Shown here: positions 26,170 to 36,357 of the stretch, piece after piece
How the letters are laid out: the number at the start of each line of letters is the position of its first letter
Numbering within the stretch: the stretch's first letter is position 1
Assembly (NCBI RefSeq): GCF_947489715.1
Contig: NZ_CANLER010000004.1
Coordinates: 186,001 to 250,000, forward strand
Direction of reading: 5' to 3'
Source: an uncultured Roseovarius sp.
GTDB taxonomy: Bacteria; Pseudomonadota; Alphaproteobacteria; Rhodobacterales; Rhodobacteraceae
DNA: 64,000 bases
Program-made: the position numbers and the translations under genes
Notes under the pieces: generated by a model
Seen by the model: only the letters and a program-made list of their open reading frames with translations
The model's database searches: none
Told to the model about the DNA's origin: nothing

Positions 26170-27224
26170 AGCCAGTCCTGTTTTTTCGTGCCTGTCGCCT
26201 GCGAGATATGGGTGTATCCATCGGCGTCAAGAAGTTGGTCGAGACCTTTGGCGATCTCACCGGACAGCGACAGCCCCTGGTAAACCAGCGCCGAATATAG
26301 CTGCACCGCGCTGGCCCCGGCGCAAATCTTGGCATAGGCGTCCTTGGCGGTGCTGATACCCCCGACGCCGATCAGAGGGATATTGCCATCGGTCATGTCT
26401 GCAAGCTCGGCCAGCACGCGGGTCGATTTATCAAAAAGCGGTGCGCCGGAAAGGCCGCCGGCCTCGTCCTTGTGCGGATTGGTCAGACCCTCGCGCGAAA
26501 GGGTCGTGTTGGTGGCGATGATCGCGTCCAGCCCCGACAACAGGGCAACCTCGGCGATATCACCCAGTTCGGACTGGGTCAGGTCCGGCGCGATTTTCAG
26601 AAAGACCGGAATGGGATTCTGCAACCAGTTGCGCGCTTCGATCACGCCTTTCAGCAGGGCCGAAAGCGCCTTGGGGCCCTGAAGGTCGCGCAGTTTTTCC
26701 GTGTTGGGACTGGACACATTGACGGTGGCGAAATCCAGGTGCCGCCCGCAATGCGCCAGCACGCGGGCAAAATCTTCGGCCCGGTCCGCACTGTCCTTGT
26801 TGGCCCCCAGGTTAAGGCCGATGACGGCACCAGCCGGACGTTTTGACAAGCGCTGAAGCGCCGTCTCCATCCCGTCATTATTGAACCCGAAACGGTTGAT
26901 GACGGCCTTGTCTTCGCGCAGCCGGAAAAGGCGCGGGCGTGGATTGCCGGGCTGGGGCCGTGGCGTGATTGCCCCCACTTCGATGAATCCGAATCCGGCC
27001 CTCGAGAGCGGGGCAAGCGCAGTGGCGTTCTTGTCAAACCCGGCGGCAAGACCCACGGGGTTGGGCAGGTTGAGGCCCGCAACCCGGCAGCGCAGGCGTG
27101 ATGAGGTGACAGGCCCCGGCGCAGGTGTCAGGCCCGCCCGAAGCGCCCTGATTGCCAGCCCGTGCGCGGTTTCCGGATCGAACCGGTGCAACGCGGCCAG
27201 TCCCATGCGTTCGATCAGCGTCAT
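26166..27224 (-). CDS. pyrD: Dihydroorotate dehydrogenase (quinone), class 2
   Basis: Membrane-associated FMN enzyme that oxidises dihydroorotate to orotate with ubiquinone in pyrimidine synthesis. The 352-residue length and an N-terminal helix ([23 protein letters not shown]) mark class 2. FMN and substrate regions are [36 protein letters not shown] (catalytic Ser), [11 protein letters not shown] and [17 protein letters not shown]. The ATG at 27224 overlaps the stop of the DUF952 gene by 4 bp, and its own stop overlaps arsC, giving a coupled DUF952-pyrD-arsC unit. Confidence 0.96.
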   Translation of the reverse strand: MTLIERMGLAALHRFDPETAHGLAIRALRAGLTPAPGPVTSSRLRCRVAGLNLPNPVGLAAGFDKNATALAPLSRAGFGFIEVGAITPRPQPGNPRPRLFRLREDKAVINRFGFNNDGMETALQRLSKRPAGAVIGLNLGANKDSADRAEDFARVLAHCGRHLDFATVNVSSPNTEKLRDLQGPKALSALLKGVIEARNWLQNPIPVFLKIAPDLTQSELGDIAEVALLSGLDAIIATNTTLSREGLTNPHKDEAGGLSGAPLFDKSTRVLAELADMTDGNIPLIGVGGISTAKDAYAKICAGASAVQLYSALVYQGLSLSGEIAKGLDQLLDADGYTHISQATGTKKQDWL

Positions 27225-27559
27225 GTCAGGCCCGGTGGAAACTGGTGCTGGCCGTTGATCAGCGGCAATGGTTGCGCCCAATGCACATCGCTCAGGCGTA
27301 AATTGCGATAAAGATGCGGGAAGAGGGCACCATCGCGGGACGGCTCCCATTTCAGCGCGTCGCCCAGCGTGTCGGCCTCGACCGCCAGCAGCATCAACCC
27401 GTCCTCACCGGCAAAGTGCTTTGCCGCCGTTTCCGGCGCCTGGGCGAGTGTCGAGAAATGCACGTACCCATCGGCCATGTCGACAGGTGCTCCGGCGGTT
27501 TCTTTCTGGTCTTTCAGGGTAGCCCATTCCGGGGCGCGGAAAATTTTGTAGATTAGCAT
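27221..27559 (-). CDS. DUF952 family protein
   Basis: A 112-residue soluble protein of the DUF952 family. It starts [15 protein letters not shown], with [20 protein letters not shown], a central LALKW-type strand ([11 protein letters not shown]) and [13 protein letters not shown] at the end, all typical. The fold is related to ADP-ribosyltransferase-like proteins in some databases, but function is unknown. It heads the coupled pyrD-arsC unit, and pairing with pyrD is common in Rhodobacteraceae as far as I recall. Confidence 0.88.
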   Translation of the reverse strand: MLIYKIFRAPEWATLKDQKETAGAPVDMADGYVHFSTLAQAPETAAKHFAGEDGLMLLAVEADTLGDALKWEPSRDGALFPHLYRNLRLSDVHWAQPLPLINGQHQFPPGLT

Positions 27560-27619
27560 GGGGCGGTGATGCCTTGGCTCTGAACAACGGTCAAGCGCGA
27601 AGAGGCGAGAGGGGCTGTT

Positions 27620-27740
27620 AAATTGAGCGCGCTGGCGCGCACGCCTGTTCTCTCGTCGTCGGCCTCCGGCCTTCTCCTCGGGCCGCGCGGGGCACCATCG
27701 GTGTTCCTGCCGAGTGGCTGGTATCGGCGGCGCGCGACGG
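27620..27740. other. GC-rich palindromic spacer
   Basis: Between the TraB/GumN gene (3' end) and the DUF952 gene (5' end) lie several short palindromes: GCGCGC-TG-GCGCGC (about 27629-27642) and GGCC-TCC-GGCC (about 27661-27671), followed by CTTCTCCTCGGGCCGCGCGG. No gene is credible. It may be a dispersed palindrome of this family of genomes or the transcription end of the TraB/GumN gene. Confidence 0.4.
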
Positions 27741-27751
27741 ATCAGGCGCGA

Positions 27752-28741
27752 TCAGAGTGCGTCAAAGGGCAGACGTTTGATTGTAAAGCCTTGTTCCTCA
27801 AGCAAGCGTAAAACGCCATAATCGCCCGGCAGATGTGCCGCCCCCACGGCCAGGAACAGGTTCTTGCCGGGGGCGTCGCGGATCAGCAGGTCGATCCACT
27901 CCCGATTGCGTTTGATCAGCAATTGTTCTTCGAAAAGGGCGAAATCAGCTTCGGCCGTCGCCCCCCCGAATTTCAGCGAAACGAGGCGCGAAAACTCCCA
28001 GATCAGGGCGACTTCCTGCGCCAGATAGCGTTGTCGCAGCGTGTAGGCCAGGTCATCCGCATCCCCGGATGAGGCAAAGAGCAGCCGGATCATGTCAAGC
28101 TGCTCTTCCAGCGGGAAGCTGTCGAACAGGGTCAGAAGGGTGCGAAAATCCTCAAGCGAGCGGCTGTCATTTCCGATGCTGCTGGCGTAATCGCCGATCT
28201 GCTTGTCGATGCCATTTTCCTTGGTGGCGGCGTTGCGGGCCTCACACGGGCCGATGCCCAGCATCATCGCCGCCCAGAAGGGTTTGAACTTTGCGGCCAT
28301 GAAACCGGGAATTGCCCGCGCCTGCATCTCGGCGGACAGGCGTTGCCAGTCCTCTTCGCCCAGAAGATCGGGCAGGGTGTCGCCTTCGGTGATGAACATG
28401 ATCGACGGATCATCGGCCAGTTCGCGCTGCAACTGTGTCTGATCCGCGTTCGACACTTCAAGGTAAACGCTGTCGGCCTGATCGATCAGCGGGGTAAGCG
28501 CCGCCAGATGCGCGGATGTCCGGGCATGTTCAAAATGGTAGGTGCCAAAAAGCGTTATCGTGGTGTCATCCCTGACCGCCTGCCACAACAGCCCGTTGGG
28601 ATAGGCCGTGGCATTGGCGCGGTCGGACAGGGCCTGTTGCTCGGTCGCGGGCAGTGCCGCGATCAAGTCGGTGCCATCGCAGCGGGCGTGGGCGGCAAGC
28701 GGTGTGAGCAGGCAAAGCAGGACGGTAAGAAATCGCGACAT
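27752..28741 (-). CDS. TraB/GumN family protein, exported
   Basis: A 329-residue protein with a signal peptide (MSRFLTVLLCLLTPLAAHA). The TraB/GumN (Tiki-like) fold is shown by LFGTYHFEHA near residue 65 and the closing GAAHLPGDYGVLRLLEEQGFTI block; eukaryotic Tiki members with this fold are metalloproteases. The motif His and the C-terminal His are conserved here. Role in bacteria is unclear. It is divergent from groES, with the groESL promoter and CIRCE in the 217-bp gap. Confidence 0.9.
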   Translation of the reverse strand: MSRFLTVLLCLLTPLAAHARCDGTDLIAALPATEQQALSDRANATAYPNGLLWQAVRDDTTITLFGTYHFEHARTSAHLAALTPLIDQADSVYLEVSNADQTQLQRELADDPSIMFITEGDTLPDLLGEEDWQRLSAEMQARAIPGFMAAKFKPFWAAMMLGIGPCEARNAATKENGIDKQIGDYASSIGNDSRSLEDFRTLLTLFDSFPLEEQLDMIRLLFASSGDADDLAYTLRQRYLAQEVALIWEFSRLVSLKFGGATAEADFALFEEQLLIKRNREWIDLLIRDAPGKNLFLAVGAAHLPGDYGVLRLLEEQGFTIKRLPFDAL

Positions 28742-28831
28742 GGCGCAACTCTAGCCCGCTGTCTGCCATGCGCAAGTCGGAACGCTCTTACGGTTCTTTG
28801 TAAATGCTCGGAAAAAATTCACCCGAAGTTG

Positions 28832-28860
28832 TTGACTCCGAATAATCACATCCTTAGCTA
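28832..28860 (+). promoter_or_regulatory. Sigma-70-type promoter of groESL
   Basis: TTGACT (28832-28837) and TAGCTA (28855-28860) are separated by 17 bases, matching a housekeeping promoter. The transcription start would fall just at or before the CIRCE operator at 28868, as in HrcA-regulated promoters. Confidence 0.7.
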
Positions 28861-28867
28861 TGCGCCG

Positions 28868-28894
28868 TTAGCACTCGAACCGAGTGAGTGCTAA
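28868..28894. promoter_or_regulatory. CIRCE operator (HrcA-binding site)
   Basis: TTAGCACTC (28868-28876), nine spacer bases, GAGTGCTAA (28886-28894): a perfect copy of the CIRCE consensus. It lies between the groESL promoter and groES, so the heat-inducible repressor HrcA (gene not in this window) should control the operon. Confidence 0.98.
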
Positions 28895-28958
28895 CGGCCC
28901 CACCATAACCTTTGGGGAGGGGCCATAGGGAGTAACTTTGAGCTAAGGAGCCTCAGAG

Positions 28959-29246
28959 ATGGCATTTAAACCGCTACATGATCGCGTCGTTGTACGCCGC
29001 GTTGAAAGCGAAGAGAAAACCTCCGGCGGATTGATCATCCCCGACAGCGCCAAGGAAAAGCCGAGCGAAGGCGAAGTCGTCGCTTGTGGCGAAGGCGCTC
29101 GCAAAGACAGCGGTGAGCTGATCGCGATGTCGATTTCGGCCGGTGATCGGGTTCTGTTCGGCAAATGGTCGGGCACCGAGATCACGCTGGACGGCGAAGA
29201 GCTGCTGATCATGAAAGAAAGCGACATTCTGGGCATCATCGCCTGA
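28959..29246 (+). CDS. groES: Co-chaperonin GroES
   Basis: The 95-residue lid of the GroEL folding chamber. The sequence [21 protein letters not shown], the mobile loop [20 protein letters not shown] (here KTSGGLIIP) and [11 protein letters not shown] are standard. AAGGAG lies ten bases before the ATG. It follows a promoter and CIRCE site and precedes groEL by 39 bp in the same operon. Confidence 0.98.
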   Translation: MAFKPLHDRVVVRRVESEEKTSGGLIIPDSAKEKPSEGEVVACGEGARKDSGELIAMSISAGDRVLFGKWSGTEITLDGEELLIMKESDILGIIA

Positions 29247-29267
29247 ACACGCTGAGTGAAACACTAA

Positions 29268-30926
<1,659 letters not shown>

Positions 30927-30951
30927 GCCAGCGCCTTTGTGCAAACGGATC

Positions 30952-30977
30952 GGGGCTGCCTTCGGGCGGCCCCTTTT
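30952..30977 (+). terminator. Rho-independent terminator of groESL
   Basis: GGGGCTGCC (30952-30960), TTCG tetraloop, GGCGGCCCC (30965-30973) and then TTTT. The 9-bp stem has one G-U pair. It lies 25 bp after the groEL stop. Confidence 0.9.
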
Positions 30978-31173
30978 CGTTGGCGGCGGTGCAATGCAAG
31001 TTTAATTCCAGAACGGCTTGGTTGAACCCATTATGGCGAATGCCGCGGCTCTTTCCTATTCCGGGTTTCCGTCTCCTCACCATTGCCGGGTGATCACGAT
31101 ATGCTGGACACCCACTCTTATTGAACCTCTCTGAACCGGCCCCTTGGTTCGGATTTCAGACAACCCCAAAACC

Positions 31174-32013
31174 TCAATGCGGCACGAAACCTTCGGCACA
31201 ACAGGCCGAGTACCACAAGGCAGACGAGGGATGCGCCTTCCATTGCCGAAGCCCGTCCATACCCGCGTGGAACGACTTTTCGTCCAGAAGCTCGCCAGAC
31301 AATATCGCCTCTTTGGCGCCTTCAAGCGCGCCAATCAAATTGTCAGCAATCGCCTGAAATCCTTCATTTCCGGCACACCCCCCAAAGAACACGCAACTGT
31401 TGCGTATAGAGGTCAGCCCGCCATCTTGCAGCAACGAAACAAGGCGTCGCCCAACATAGGGGTCATTGCCAAGCATTTCATATGAACGCACATACGCCCG
31501 CCAAAGGGTCTGGAACCCCTGGGGTTCGGGCCACGGGCGAAAGTCGCCATGATCATCATCAGTGACAAAGACGCGCCCGCCAGGGCGAACCGAACGAACC
31601 ATCTGTTCAATGACCAATGCCGGGCGGGGAACATGCTCCAGAAGAAAACGCGTATGCGCCAGGTCGAACGTTCCCCATTCTGCCGCACTCAACGGCGGCT
31701 CCAGCGCATCACCTTGGCGAAACTCCACAAACGCTGCCTCGCCTGAACTGTCGGCGAGCCGCTTTGCCTGTGATAGCTGATCTTGATCGCGTTCAACGCC
31801 GACGACCTGTCCCTTGCCGCCCACCGTCCGCGCCATGAGACGCGTAAACTGGCCAAGCCCGCTGCCAAAATCCAGGACCTTCTCGCCTGGTCTGAGGTTG
31901 AGCTCTTTCAGGCAGGCCACATTCAGGATGTCGTTCAGTAAGGACAACCGGTGCTGTTCTTCCGGCGAACTGCCATGAATATATTCAGACGATTCCGACA
32001 TATCATTATCCAT
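31174..32013 (-). CDS. Class I SAM-dependent methyltransferase
   Basis: A 279-residue Rossmann-fold methyltransferase. Motif I is KVLDFGSGLGQFTR, the acidic residue ending strand 2 is in VVGVERDQDQL, and motif IV/post-I regions are DLAHTRFLLEHVPRPALVIEQMVRSVRPGG with VFVTDDD. The substrate is unknown; the layout resembles UbiE/small-molecule methyltransferases. The ATG at 32013 has AGGAG about ten bases upstream, with an alternative ATG four codons later. It is convergent with groESL and separated from the EamA gene by 166 bp. Confidence 0.9.
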   Translation of the reverse strand: MDNDMSESSEYIHGSSPEEQHRLSLLNDILNVACLKELNLRPGEKVLDFGSGLGQFTRLMARTVGGKGQVVGVERDQDQLSQAKRLADSSGEAAFVEFRQGDALEPPLSAAEWGTFDLAHTRFLLEHVPRPALVIEQMVRSVRPGGRVFVTDDDHGDFRPWPEPQGFQTLWRAYVRSYEMLGNDPYVGRRLVSLLQDGGLTSIRNSCVFFGGCAGNEGFQAIADNLIGALEGAKEAILSGELLDEKSFHAGMDGLRQWKAHPSSALWYSACCAEGFVPH

Positions 32014-32179
32014 AGGTTTCGTTCTCCTGCACGATCAACGGTATAGAAAGCCCGGCAATCTAGTCCAAACGCCAAGCACAATCGATTCACGACCGAATGT
32101 CCATGATTGTGTCTGCGACGAAAAACAGGTGTCCCTGGCGCAACGATCATGCTGGCTCGCAGGGGCCCGAAACAGTCAT

Positions 32180-33064
32180 TCAGCGGCGCACAGGATTTGC
32201 CCGGCGGTAATCTCCGACGGCATGCCAGAGAACGGCGCATAAAACCAAAAGGCCGCCCGCGAAGCTCGCCATCGGCGGAACTTCTGCCAGAAACATCCAG
32301 GCCATCAGGATTGCCAGCGGCACCTCTGCCGCGCCCAGAAGGCCGGATTCAGCAGCGGTGATGCATCTGGTCCCCTCGGTCCACAAAATAACAGCGATGG
32401 CGAAGGACAGGCCGAAAACCGTTAACAGCACGCCATCCTGCAGGCTTACGGCAAGAGGATCAGTCAAAAACCATCCAATGACGAACAGTTGGAAGGCAGA
32501 CGCCGCCCCTGCCAGAACAACCGGTGTTTGGCTGAACACCCTGATAAGAACCATATAGAGCGCATTGCCAAGCATCATCAGCACAGCCACGAAATCACCA
32601 AGAAGGTTGATCGAACCAGCCCCTGCGCCGACGATGACAAGCACGCCCACGACTGAAATCATCGCCGCAATCATTGTCGGGCGTCGCACCTTCTGGCGCA
32701 GCATTACCCATTCAAGAAGCGCCGCCGCAAATGGCACGGTGGCATAGATGATCGCGACATTCGCGACATAGGTCATCTTGAAGGCGGCGATGAAGGCCAG
32801 GCTGGCAAGGCTTCCGACACTGGCCAGCAACCACCCGCGCCATCCAAGGCGAATCCCAGCTGGGCTGGGGTCGGTGCGGTTACGCCAAAGAACATAGGTT
32901 ACAATGCACACCGCACCAAGCAGCCCGCGCCAGCAGGCAATTGTCCAGGTGTCGCTTTCGATCGCCTTGGTCAGCACACCCGAAAGACTGAACGCCACGG
33001 TGGAGGCAAGCACCAAACCAATGCCAAGTAGCTGGCGTGTTCCATCGGTTTCCTGAGTTGGCAT
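32180..33064 (-). CDS. EamA-family (DMT) transporter
   Basis: A 294-residue inner-membrane protein with ten hydrophobic helices in two EamA repeats (about 10-145 and 155-285). Marks are AFSLSGVLTKAIES, ACWRGLLGA, FVANVAIIYATVPF-type helix 4 and TAAESGLLGAAEVPLAILMAWMFLAE in the second repeat. DMT exporters move amino acids, nucleosides or other metabolites; the substrate is not predictable. The ATG at 33064 is used; a TTG four codons upstream is less likely. Confidence 0.92.
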   Translation of the reverse strand: MPTQETDGTRQLLGIGLVLASTVAFSLSGVLTKAIESDTWTIACWRGLLGAVCIVTYVLWRNRTDPSPAGIRLGWRGWLLASVGSLASLAFIAAFKMTYVANVAIIYATVPFAAALLEWVMLRQKVRRPTMIAAMISVVGVLVIVGAGAGSINLLGDFVAVLMMLGNALYMVLIRVFSQTPVVLAGAASAFQLFVIGWFLTDPLAVSLQDGVLLTVFGLSFAIAVILWTEGTRCITAAESGLLGAAEVPLAILMAWMFLAEVPPMASFAGGLLVLCAVLWHAVGDYRRANPVRR

Positions 33065-33543
33065 GGTTGCTCGCAAATTGCTGAGGATTTGCTTCTTACC
33101 ATGTCTCTGCTGACAGCAGTATGTCAGTAGAAAACCAGAGGGTTGGGTTCACCTGATCGGGATGCGGCTATTGTTGCAGGCGCGATTGGCAATCGTGACC
33201 GTTCCCCAGTCAGCCCGGACGGTCAGGGATAACAGATCGTCAAACCTGCGCCCGCAGGCTGACCCATCATATGTGCAGCACCCCTCGGAAAGCGATTCGC
33301 GATATCCGTCATCCAAAGTTGGATAAACCTGCCTTTGGCAGGCTCCGGGGCGTGCGCCCTGTTAACGGCGCCGTTTTCGGTGTCTGACACCGACGTAATA
33401 CCGACAAAATACCGACGTTATACCGATAGTGGAATTGCCTTGTTAACCAGGGGTCGGCGGGCGATTCGGGTGCTGCGCGGCTCCGGACGCGGTTGTGCCT
33501 TGTAATCAATCCTTAACCAGGCAGGCCACAACGCTATCGTGTT
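33065..33543. other. 479-bp intergenic region with iteron element and hairpin
   Basis: No credible coding frame was found. It contains CCTGCC-TTT-GGCAGG (33328-33342), a small hairpin, and then the iteron element at 33351-33470. The part next to the EamA gene (about 33065-33150) is more AT-rich and should hold that gene's promoter. Confidence 0.6.
33351..33470 (+). repeat. Dispersed iteron element, copy B
   Basis: Core 33389-33428 has the same 11-bp units as copy A; the only core difference is ACCGATA instead of ACCGACA at the end. GTTAAC lies at 33361-33366, 22 bp before the core, and at 33442-33447, 13 bp after it; GCGATTCGGG follows at 33461-33470, as in copy C. In place of the degenerate upstream unit there is CGGTGT-CTG-ACACCG, a short palindrome. 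Confidence 0.9.
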
Positions 33544-34563
33544 TTAGTTAAACGTCCCGGCCACGCGACCCAGCAACATGAAGGCGCGCGCGGTGCGGGT
33601 GTCGGACAGCTCGGATATTTCCGCGTCCGAAGCTGTCTCGGCAAACTGTGTGAACATCCGATCAAAGAGACGCAGGAAGTGATGTGCCGCATCGCGGAAA
33701 ATCGTGTCGCTGCGCATCCGGGTTGCGGCCAGGGCCAGCGACGACCGGTCCCGTACACCTCCCAGTGATGCAATTGTGCGCCCGCGTTCACCGGCGCCAA
33801 AGCGCCGCCAGATCTCGGGGCGGGCCATGTCCGGCCGCAGATCATCCATATAGATGCCATCCTGCGACAGCAGTGTCAGAACGTCCTGAGCCGCCTGGAT
33901 CAGTTGGGCCGTCGTCCGGTCTTTCAACGCGCGCCGAAGCGCTGCAAACCCGGCCTTGTCGCCCGCGTTCTCCGGAAAGTTGAGCGCCCGGATAAAGTCG
34001 GATTTTTCAGGCGGGGGCTGCAGATCCTCGGCGGACGTGCCAAGCGGAAGGGCGACCTGATCGTCATGTGTGGCCTCGACCTCGGTCGGGGGCGGGGCTG
34101 GTTGGACGGGCGCTGCCTGACGGGTAGATGAAAACGTCGCCAGGGCATTTTCTGTCTTGCGCTGGGCGGCTGCAATCTCATCCAGTTTTTTGGCGACAGA
34201 TGGCTCTGATGTGGTGTTCCGTCCCTGGCTTTGCGCCACGTAGGTTTGACGGATCGCGTCGATAGCCGTTTGTAATCGCTGACTTTCTTCCCGCATGACC
34301 TTGCTGGCGCGTGCCGCTGTGGCCGCTACCCAGATCATCGCCACCGGCATGAAAATTGCCAGCAGGATCATGACAAATTGCAGCGCCCCGCCCGATCCGT
34401 TAAACACGCCGCTTGGCGCAAGCACCAGAAAAAACACCGCTGTGCCAAGCAGCCACAGCAGCGATAGCGCAATCGCGATCACCTCGATACCGGTGATCGT
34501 CTCCTTGCGGGCCTTGTCATAAATCCCCAGCGGGGTCGGATGCGAATCCGGTTGGTTCGACAT
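33544..34563 (-). CDS. Conserved membrane protein of unknown function
   Basis: A 339-residue protein I do not recognise as a named family. Two transmembrane helices lie near residues 25-50 and 60-83, followed by a charged, probably coiled-coil stretch (about 85-150, RASKVMREESQRLQTAID region), a Pro/Ala/Glu-rich linker (about 150-190) and a soluble C-terminal domain (about 190-335) rich in Arg and Ala. Membrane anchor plus coiled coil suggests an envelope or scaffold role, but this is inference. It ends 14 bp-coupled with greA upstream on the same strand (13-bp gap), so the two may be co-transcribed. Confidence 0.75.
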   Translation of the reverse strand: MSNQPDSHPTPLGIYDKARKETITGIEVIAIALSLLWLLGTAVFFLVLAPSGVFNGSGGALQFVMILLAIFMPVAMIWVAATAARASKVMREESQRLQTAIDAIRQTYVAQSQGRNTTSEPSVAKKLDEIAAAQRKTENALATFSSTRQAAPVQPAPPPTEVEATHDDQVALPLGTSAEDLQPPPEKSDFIRALNFPENAGDKAGFAALRRALKDRTTAQLIQAAQDVLTLLSQDGIYMDDLRPDMARPEIWRRFGAGERGRTIASLGGVRDRSSLALAATRMRSDTIFRDAAHHFLRLFDRMFTQFAETASDAEISELSDTRTARAFMLLGRVAGTFN

Positions 34564-34576
34564 GTCAGTTTGCCTG

Positions 34577-35047
34577 TCAGATATAGGCGATCTTTAACAC
34601 TTCGTAGGACCGCTCGCCACCAGGAGTGCGCACTTCGACACTATCGCCCTCATCTTTGCCGATCAGCGCGCGCGCAATGGGCGATTTGATGTTCAGAAGG
34701 CCGTTTTCAATGCTGGCTTCATGCTCGCCCACGATCTGCCAGGTCTTTTCCTCGTCGGTGTCTTCGTCCACGAGGGTGACGGTGGCTCCGAATTTGATCG
34801 TGCCTGATAGTTTGGCAGGGTCGATCACCTCTGCCAGGCCGATCACGCCTTCCAGCTCTTTCACACGACCTTCGATGAAGGACTGTTTTTCCTTGGCCGA
34901 ATGGTATTCAGCATTTTCAGAAAGATCGCCATGCTCACGCGCCTCCGAGATGGCACGAATGATGGCCGGGCGTTCCACCGACTTCAGCTGTTTCAGCTCA
35001 GCTTCAAGCGCGGCAAACCCCGCGTGTGTCATAGGGATCTTTTCCAT
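34577..35047 (-). CDS. greA: Transcription elongation factor GreA
   Basis: A 156-residue secondary-channel factor that stimulates RNA cleavage by backtracked RNA polymerase. The N-terminal coiled coil (about 1-75) has the catalytic acidic tip in [16 protein letters not shown] (Asp and Glu residues), and the C-terminal domain has [14 protein letters not shown] and [23 protein letters not shown]. Normal length. The gap to the next gene (35,419) is long and would contain its promoter. Confidence 0.97.
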   Translation of the reverse strand: MEKIPMTHAGFAALEAELKQLKSVERPAIIRAISEAREHGDLSENAEYHSAKEKQSFIEGRVKELEGVIGLAEVIDPAKLSGTIKFGATVTLVDEDTDEEKTWQIVGEHEASIENGLLNIKSPIARALIGKDEGDSVEVRTPGGERSYEVLKIAYI

Positions 35048-35418
35048 ATCAATCGTCCACTGTCATATGCGGGGGTCGCGGCATGACCCCATTTTTCCAA
35101 TTCATCACGCAAGATTGCCCCGACCGAGGCAGCGGATGCAATAGATGATGACATAAGGCAACGCAATCATATGCGCCTGCTTGAAAACTTGCCGTTTTTC
35201 GCCGGTCGCAGCGGCGCGTCTATCCTGACCCCCCAAAGTGTCTCTCGATCACCATCGCCAGAACATCTTCGGGAACTTCCGAACGCAGTAGTTAAAACTT
35301 GGTAAATTTTACGTAACGTCCGAATCACAAAAAGTTCCACAAATATTGGCAAGTGTGATTTGACTTGAGCGCAATTTATGGCATGTTTTTGCCTATACAG
35401 GTATCGTAGGGGTTGCAA
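35048..35418. other. 371-bp divergent intergenic region, greA / DUF2927 gene
   Basis: No convincing gene; a short minus-strand frame (35167-35418) lacks a ribosome site and has shadow-like composition. The right half is AT-rich and probably carries the promoter of the DUF2927 gene; TTGACT occurs near 35359 without a clear -10 partner. TTACGTAA, an 8-bp palindrome, is at 35309-35316. Confidence 0.55.
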
Positions 35419-36204
35419 ATGCGTAAAGTCATTAATGTCTTAACAGCAGTGGCCGTGGGTTTGGCTTCATGGGGCGTAGGCAGCGTTGCCGCTGACGATC
35501 TGGAAGATGCTCGGGTTATCGTCACGGCCAAGTCGAACACGGTCAAGAAATGGCACTATCCGCCACGCTTTGTTGTCGTGCATGACCAACCTGTCGATCA
35601 ACCGGCATTTGCAGAGGTGACCGATTTCATCGCCGCCGCAACCGGGCTGCCGATTGAGCAGCCGACCTTCGTCAATTTGACCGACGCTACCTTTGATCCG
35701 CGGTTTTACACGGCCTCGCGCTACAGCCCACGCAAAACTGAGTCCGGGCAGATGACGTCGGATTTGCTCATCGCGCAGAAGGAAGACCTCCAGCTTTCGG
35801 CCAACATCTTCGTCTTCATGGTTTCGCCGCCTCTCGCTTCGCATTTCATCGCGTTGACAGCTTATGGCCGCTATACGGGTAACCTTACGCGTAGCTACGT
35901 TCAGGGCAGTGGGCCGTGCTATTTCAAGGTGTTGTCTAATGGTGAGAGCATCCATTTCGGCACGATTCTGATTGCGCCAACCATCGACCCCCAGATGCAA
36001 AAAGCGTGCATTTACGAAGAGATGGTGCAGGCGATGGGTTTGATGAATGACGCGCAGGATTCTCCCTTTTTCACATTTGATAACCTGGCCGAAGAAAAGC
36101 CCCGCGATTACGATCAGAGGCTTCTGGAAGCGCTTTATGATCCGCGGATTCGGAATGGGGACGAGGTCGACCAGGTACTGAACATCTACGCAAGCCTGCG
36201 TTAG
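35419..36204 (+). CDS. DUF2927 family exported protein
   Basis: A 261-residue protein with an N-terminal signal peptide (MRKVINVLTAVAVGLASWGVGSVAA, cut after Ala). The mature part matches the DUF2927 layout: a metzincin-like region with PCYFKVLSNGESIHFGTILI and CIYEEMVQAMGLMNDAQDSPFFTFDN, i.e. an EEMxQAMGL helix where zinc proteases of related folds have HE. Function is unknown. The ATG at 35419 is preferred over a TTG two codons before. It is monocistronic as far as can be seen. Confidence 0.85.
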   Translation: MRKVINVLTAVAVGLASWGVGSVAADDLEDARVIVTAKSNTVKKWHYPPRFVVVHDQPVDQPAFAEVTDFIAAATGLPIEQPTFVNLTDATFDPRFYTASRYSPRKTESGQMTSDLLIAQKEDLQLSANIFVFMVSPPLASHFIALTAYGRYTGNLTRSYVQGSGPCYFKVLSNGESIHFGTILIAPTIDPQMQKACIYEEMVQAMGLMNDAQDSPFFTFDNLAEEKPRDYDQRLLEALYDPRIRNGDEVDQVLNIYASLR

Positions 36205-36244
36205 TGTTTGGCCGCTCTTGCGTGAATACCGTCAAATCCAGCGT

Positions 36245-36258
36245 AAATTACGTAATTT
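36245..36258. promoter_or_regulatory. Perfect 14-bp palindrome upstream of ETF-QO gene
   Basis: AAATTACGTAATTT reads the same on both strands and lies 100 bp before the ETF-QO start. Its centre TTACGTAA also occurs upstream of the neighbouring DUF2927 gene at 35309-35316. A regulator site is possible but unproven. Confidence 0.35.
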
Positions 36259-36357
36259 CCCTGCGATAGAGTGCTTTAACGCCCCGTCGCGATTGCATTA
36301 ACCCAATCTCTAGTTTAGCCAATCTCAAACGTTTTTTGCCCGAGAGGAGCGTGCAGA

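Noticed and set aside
35167..35418. A small minus-strand frame in the greA/DUF2927 gap
   Set aside because: No ribosome site, Arg/Ser-rich shadow-like composition, and the area is likely promoter sequence.
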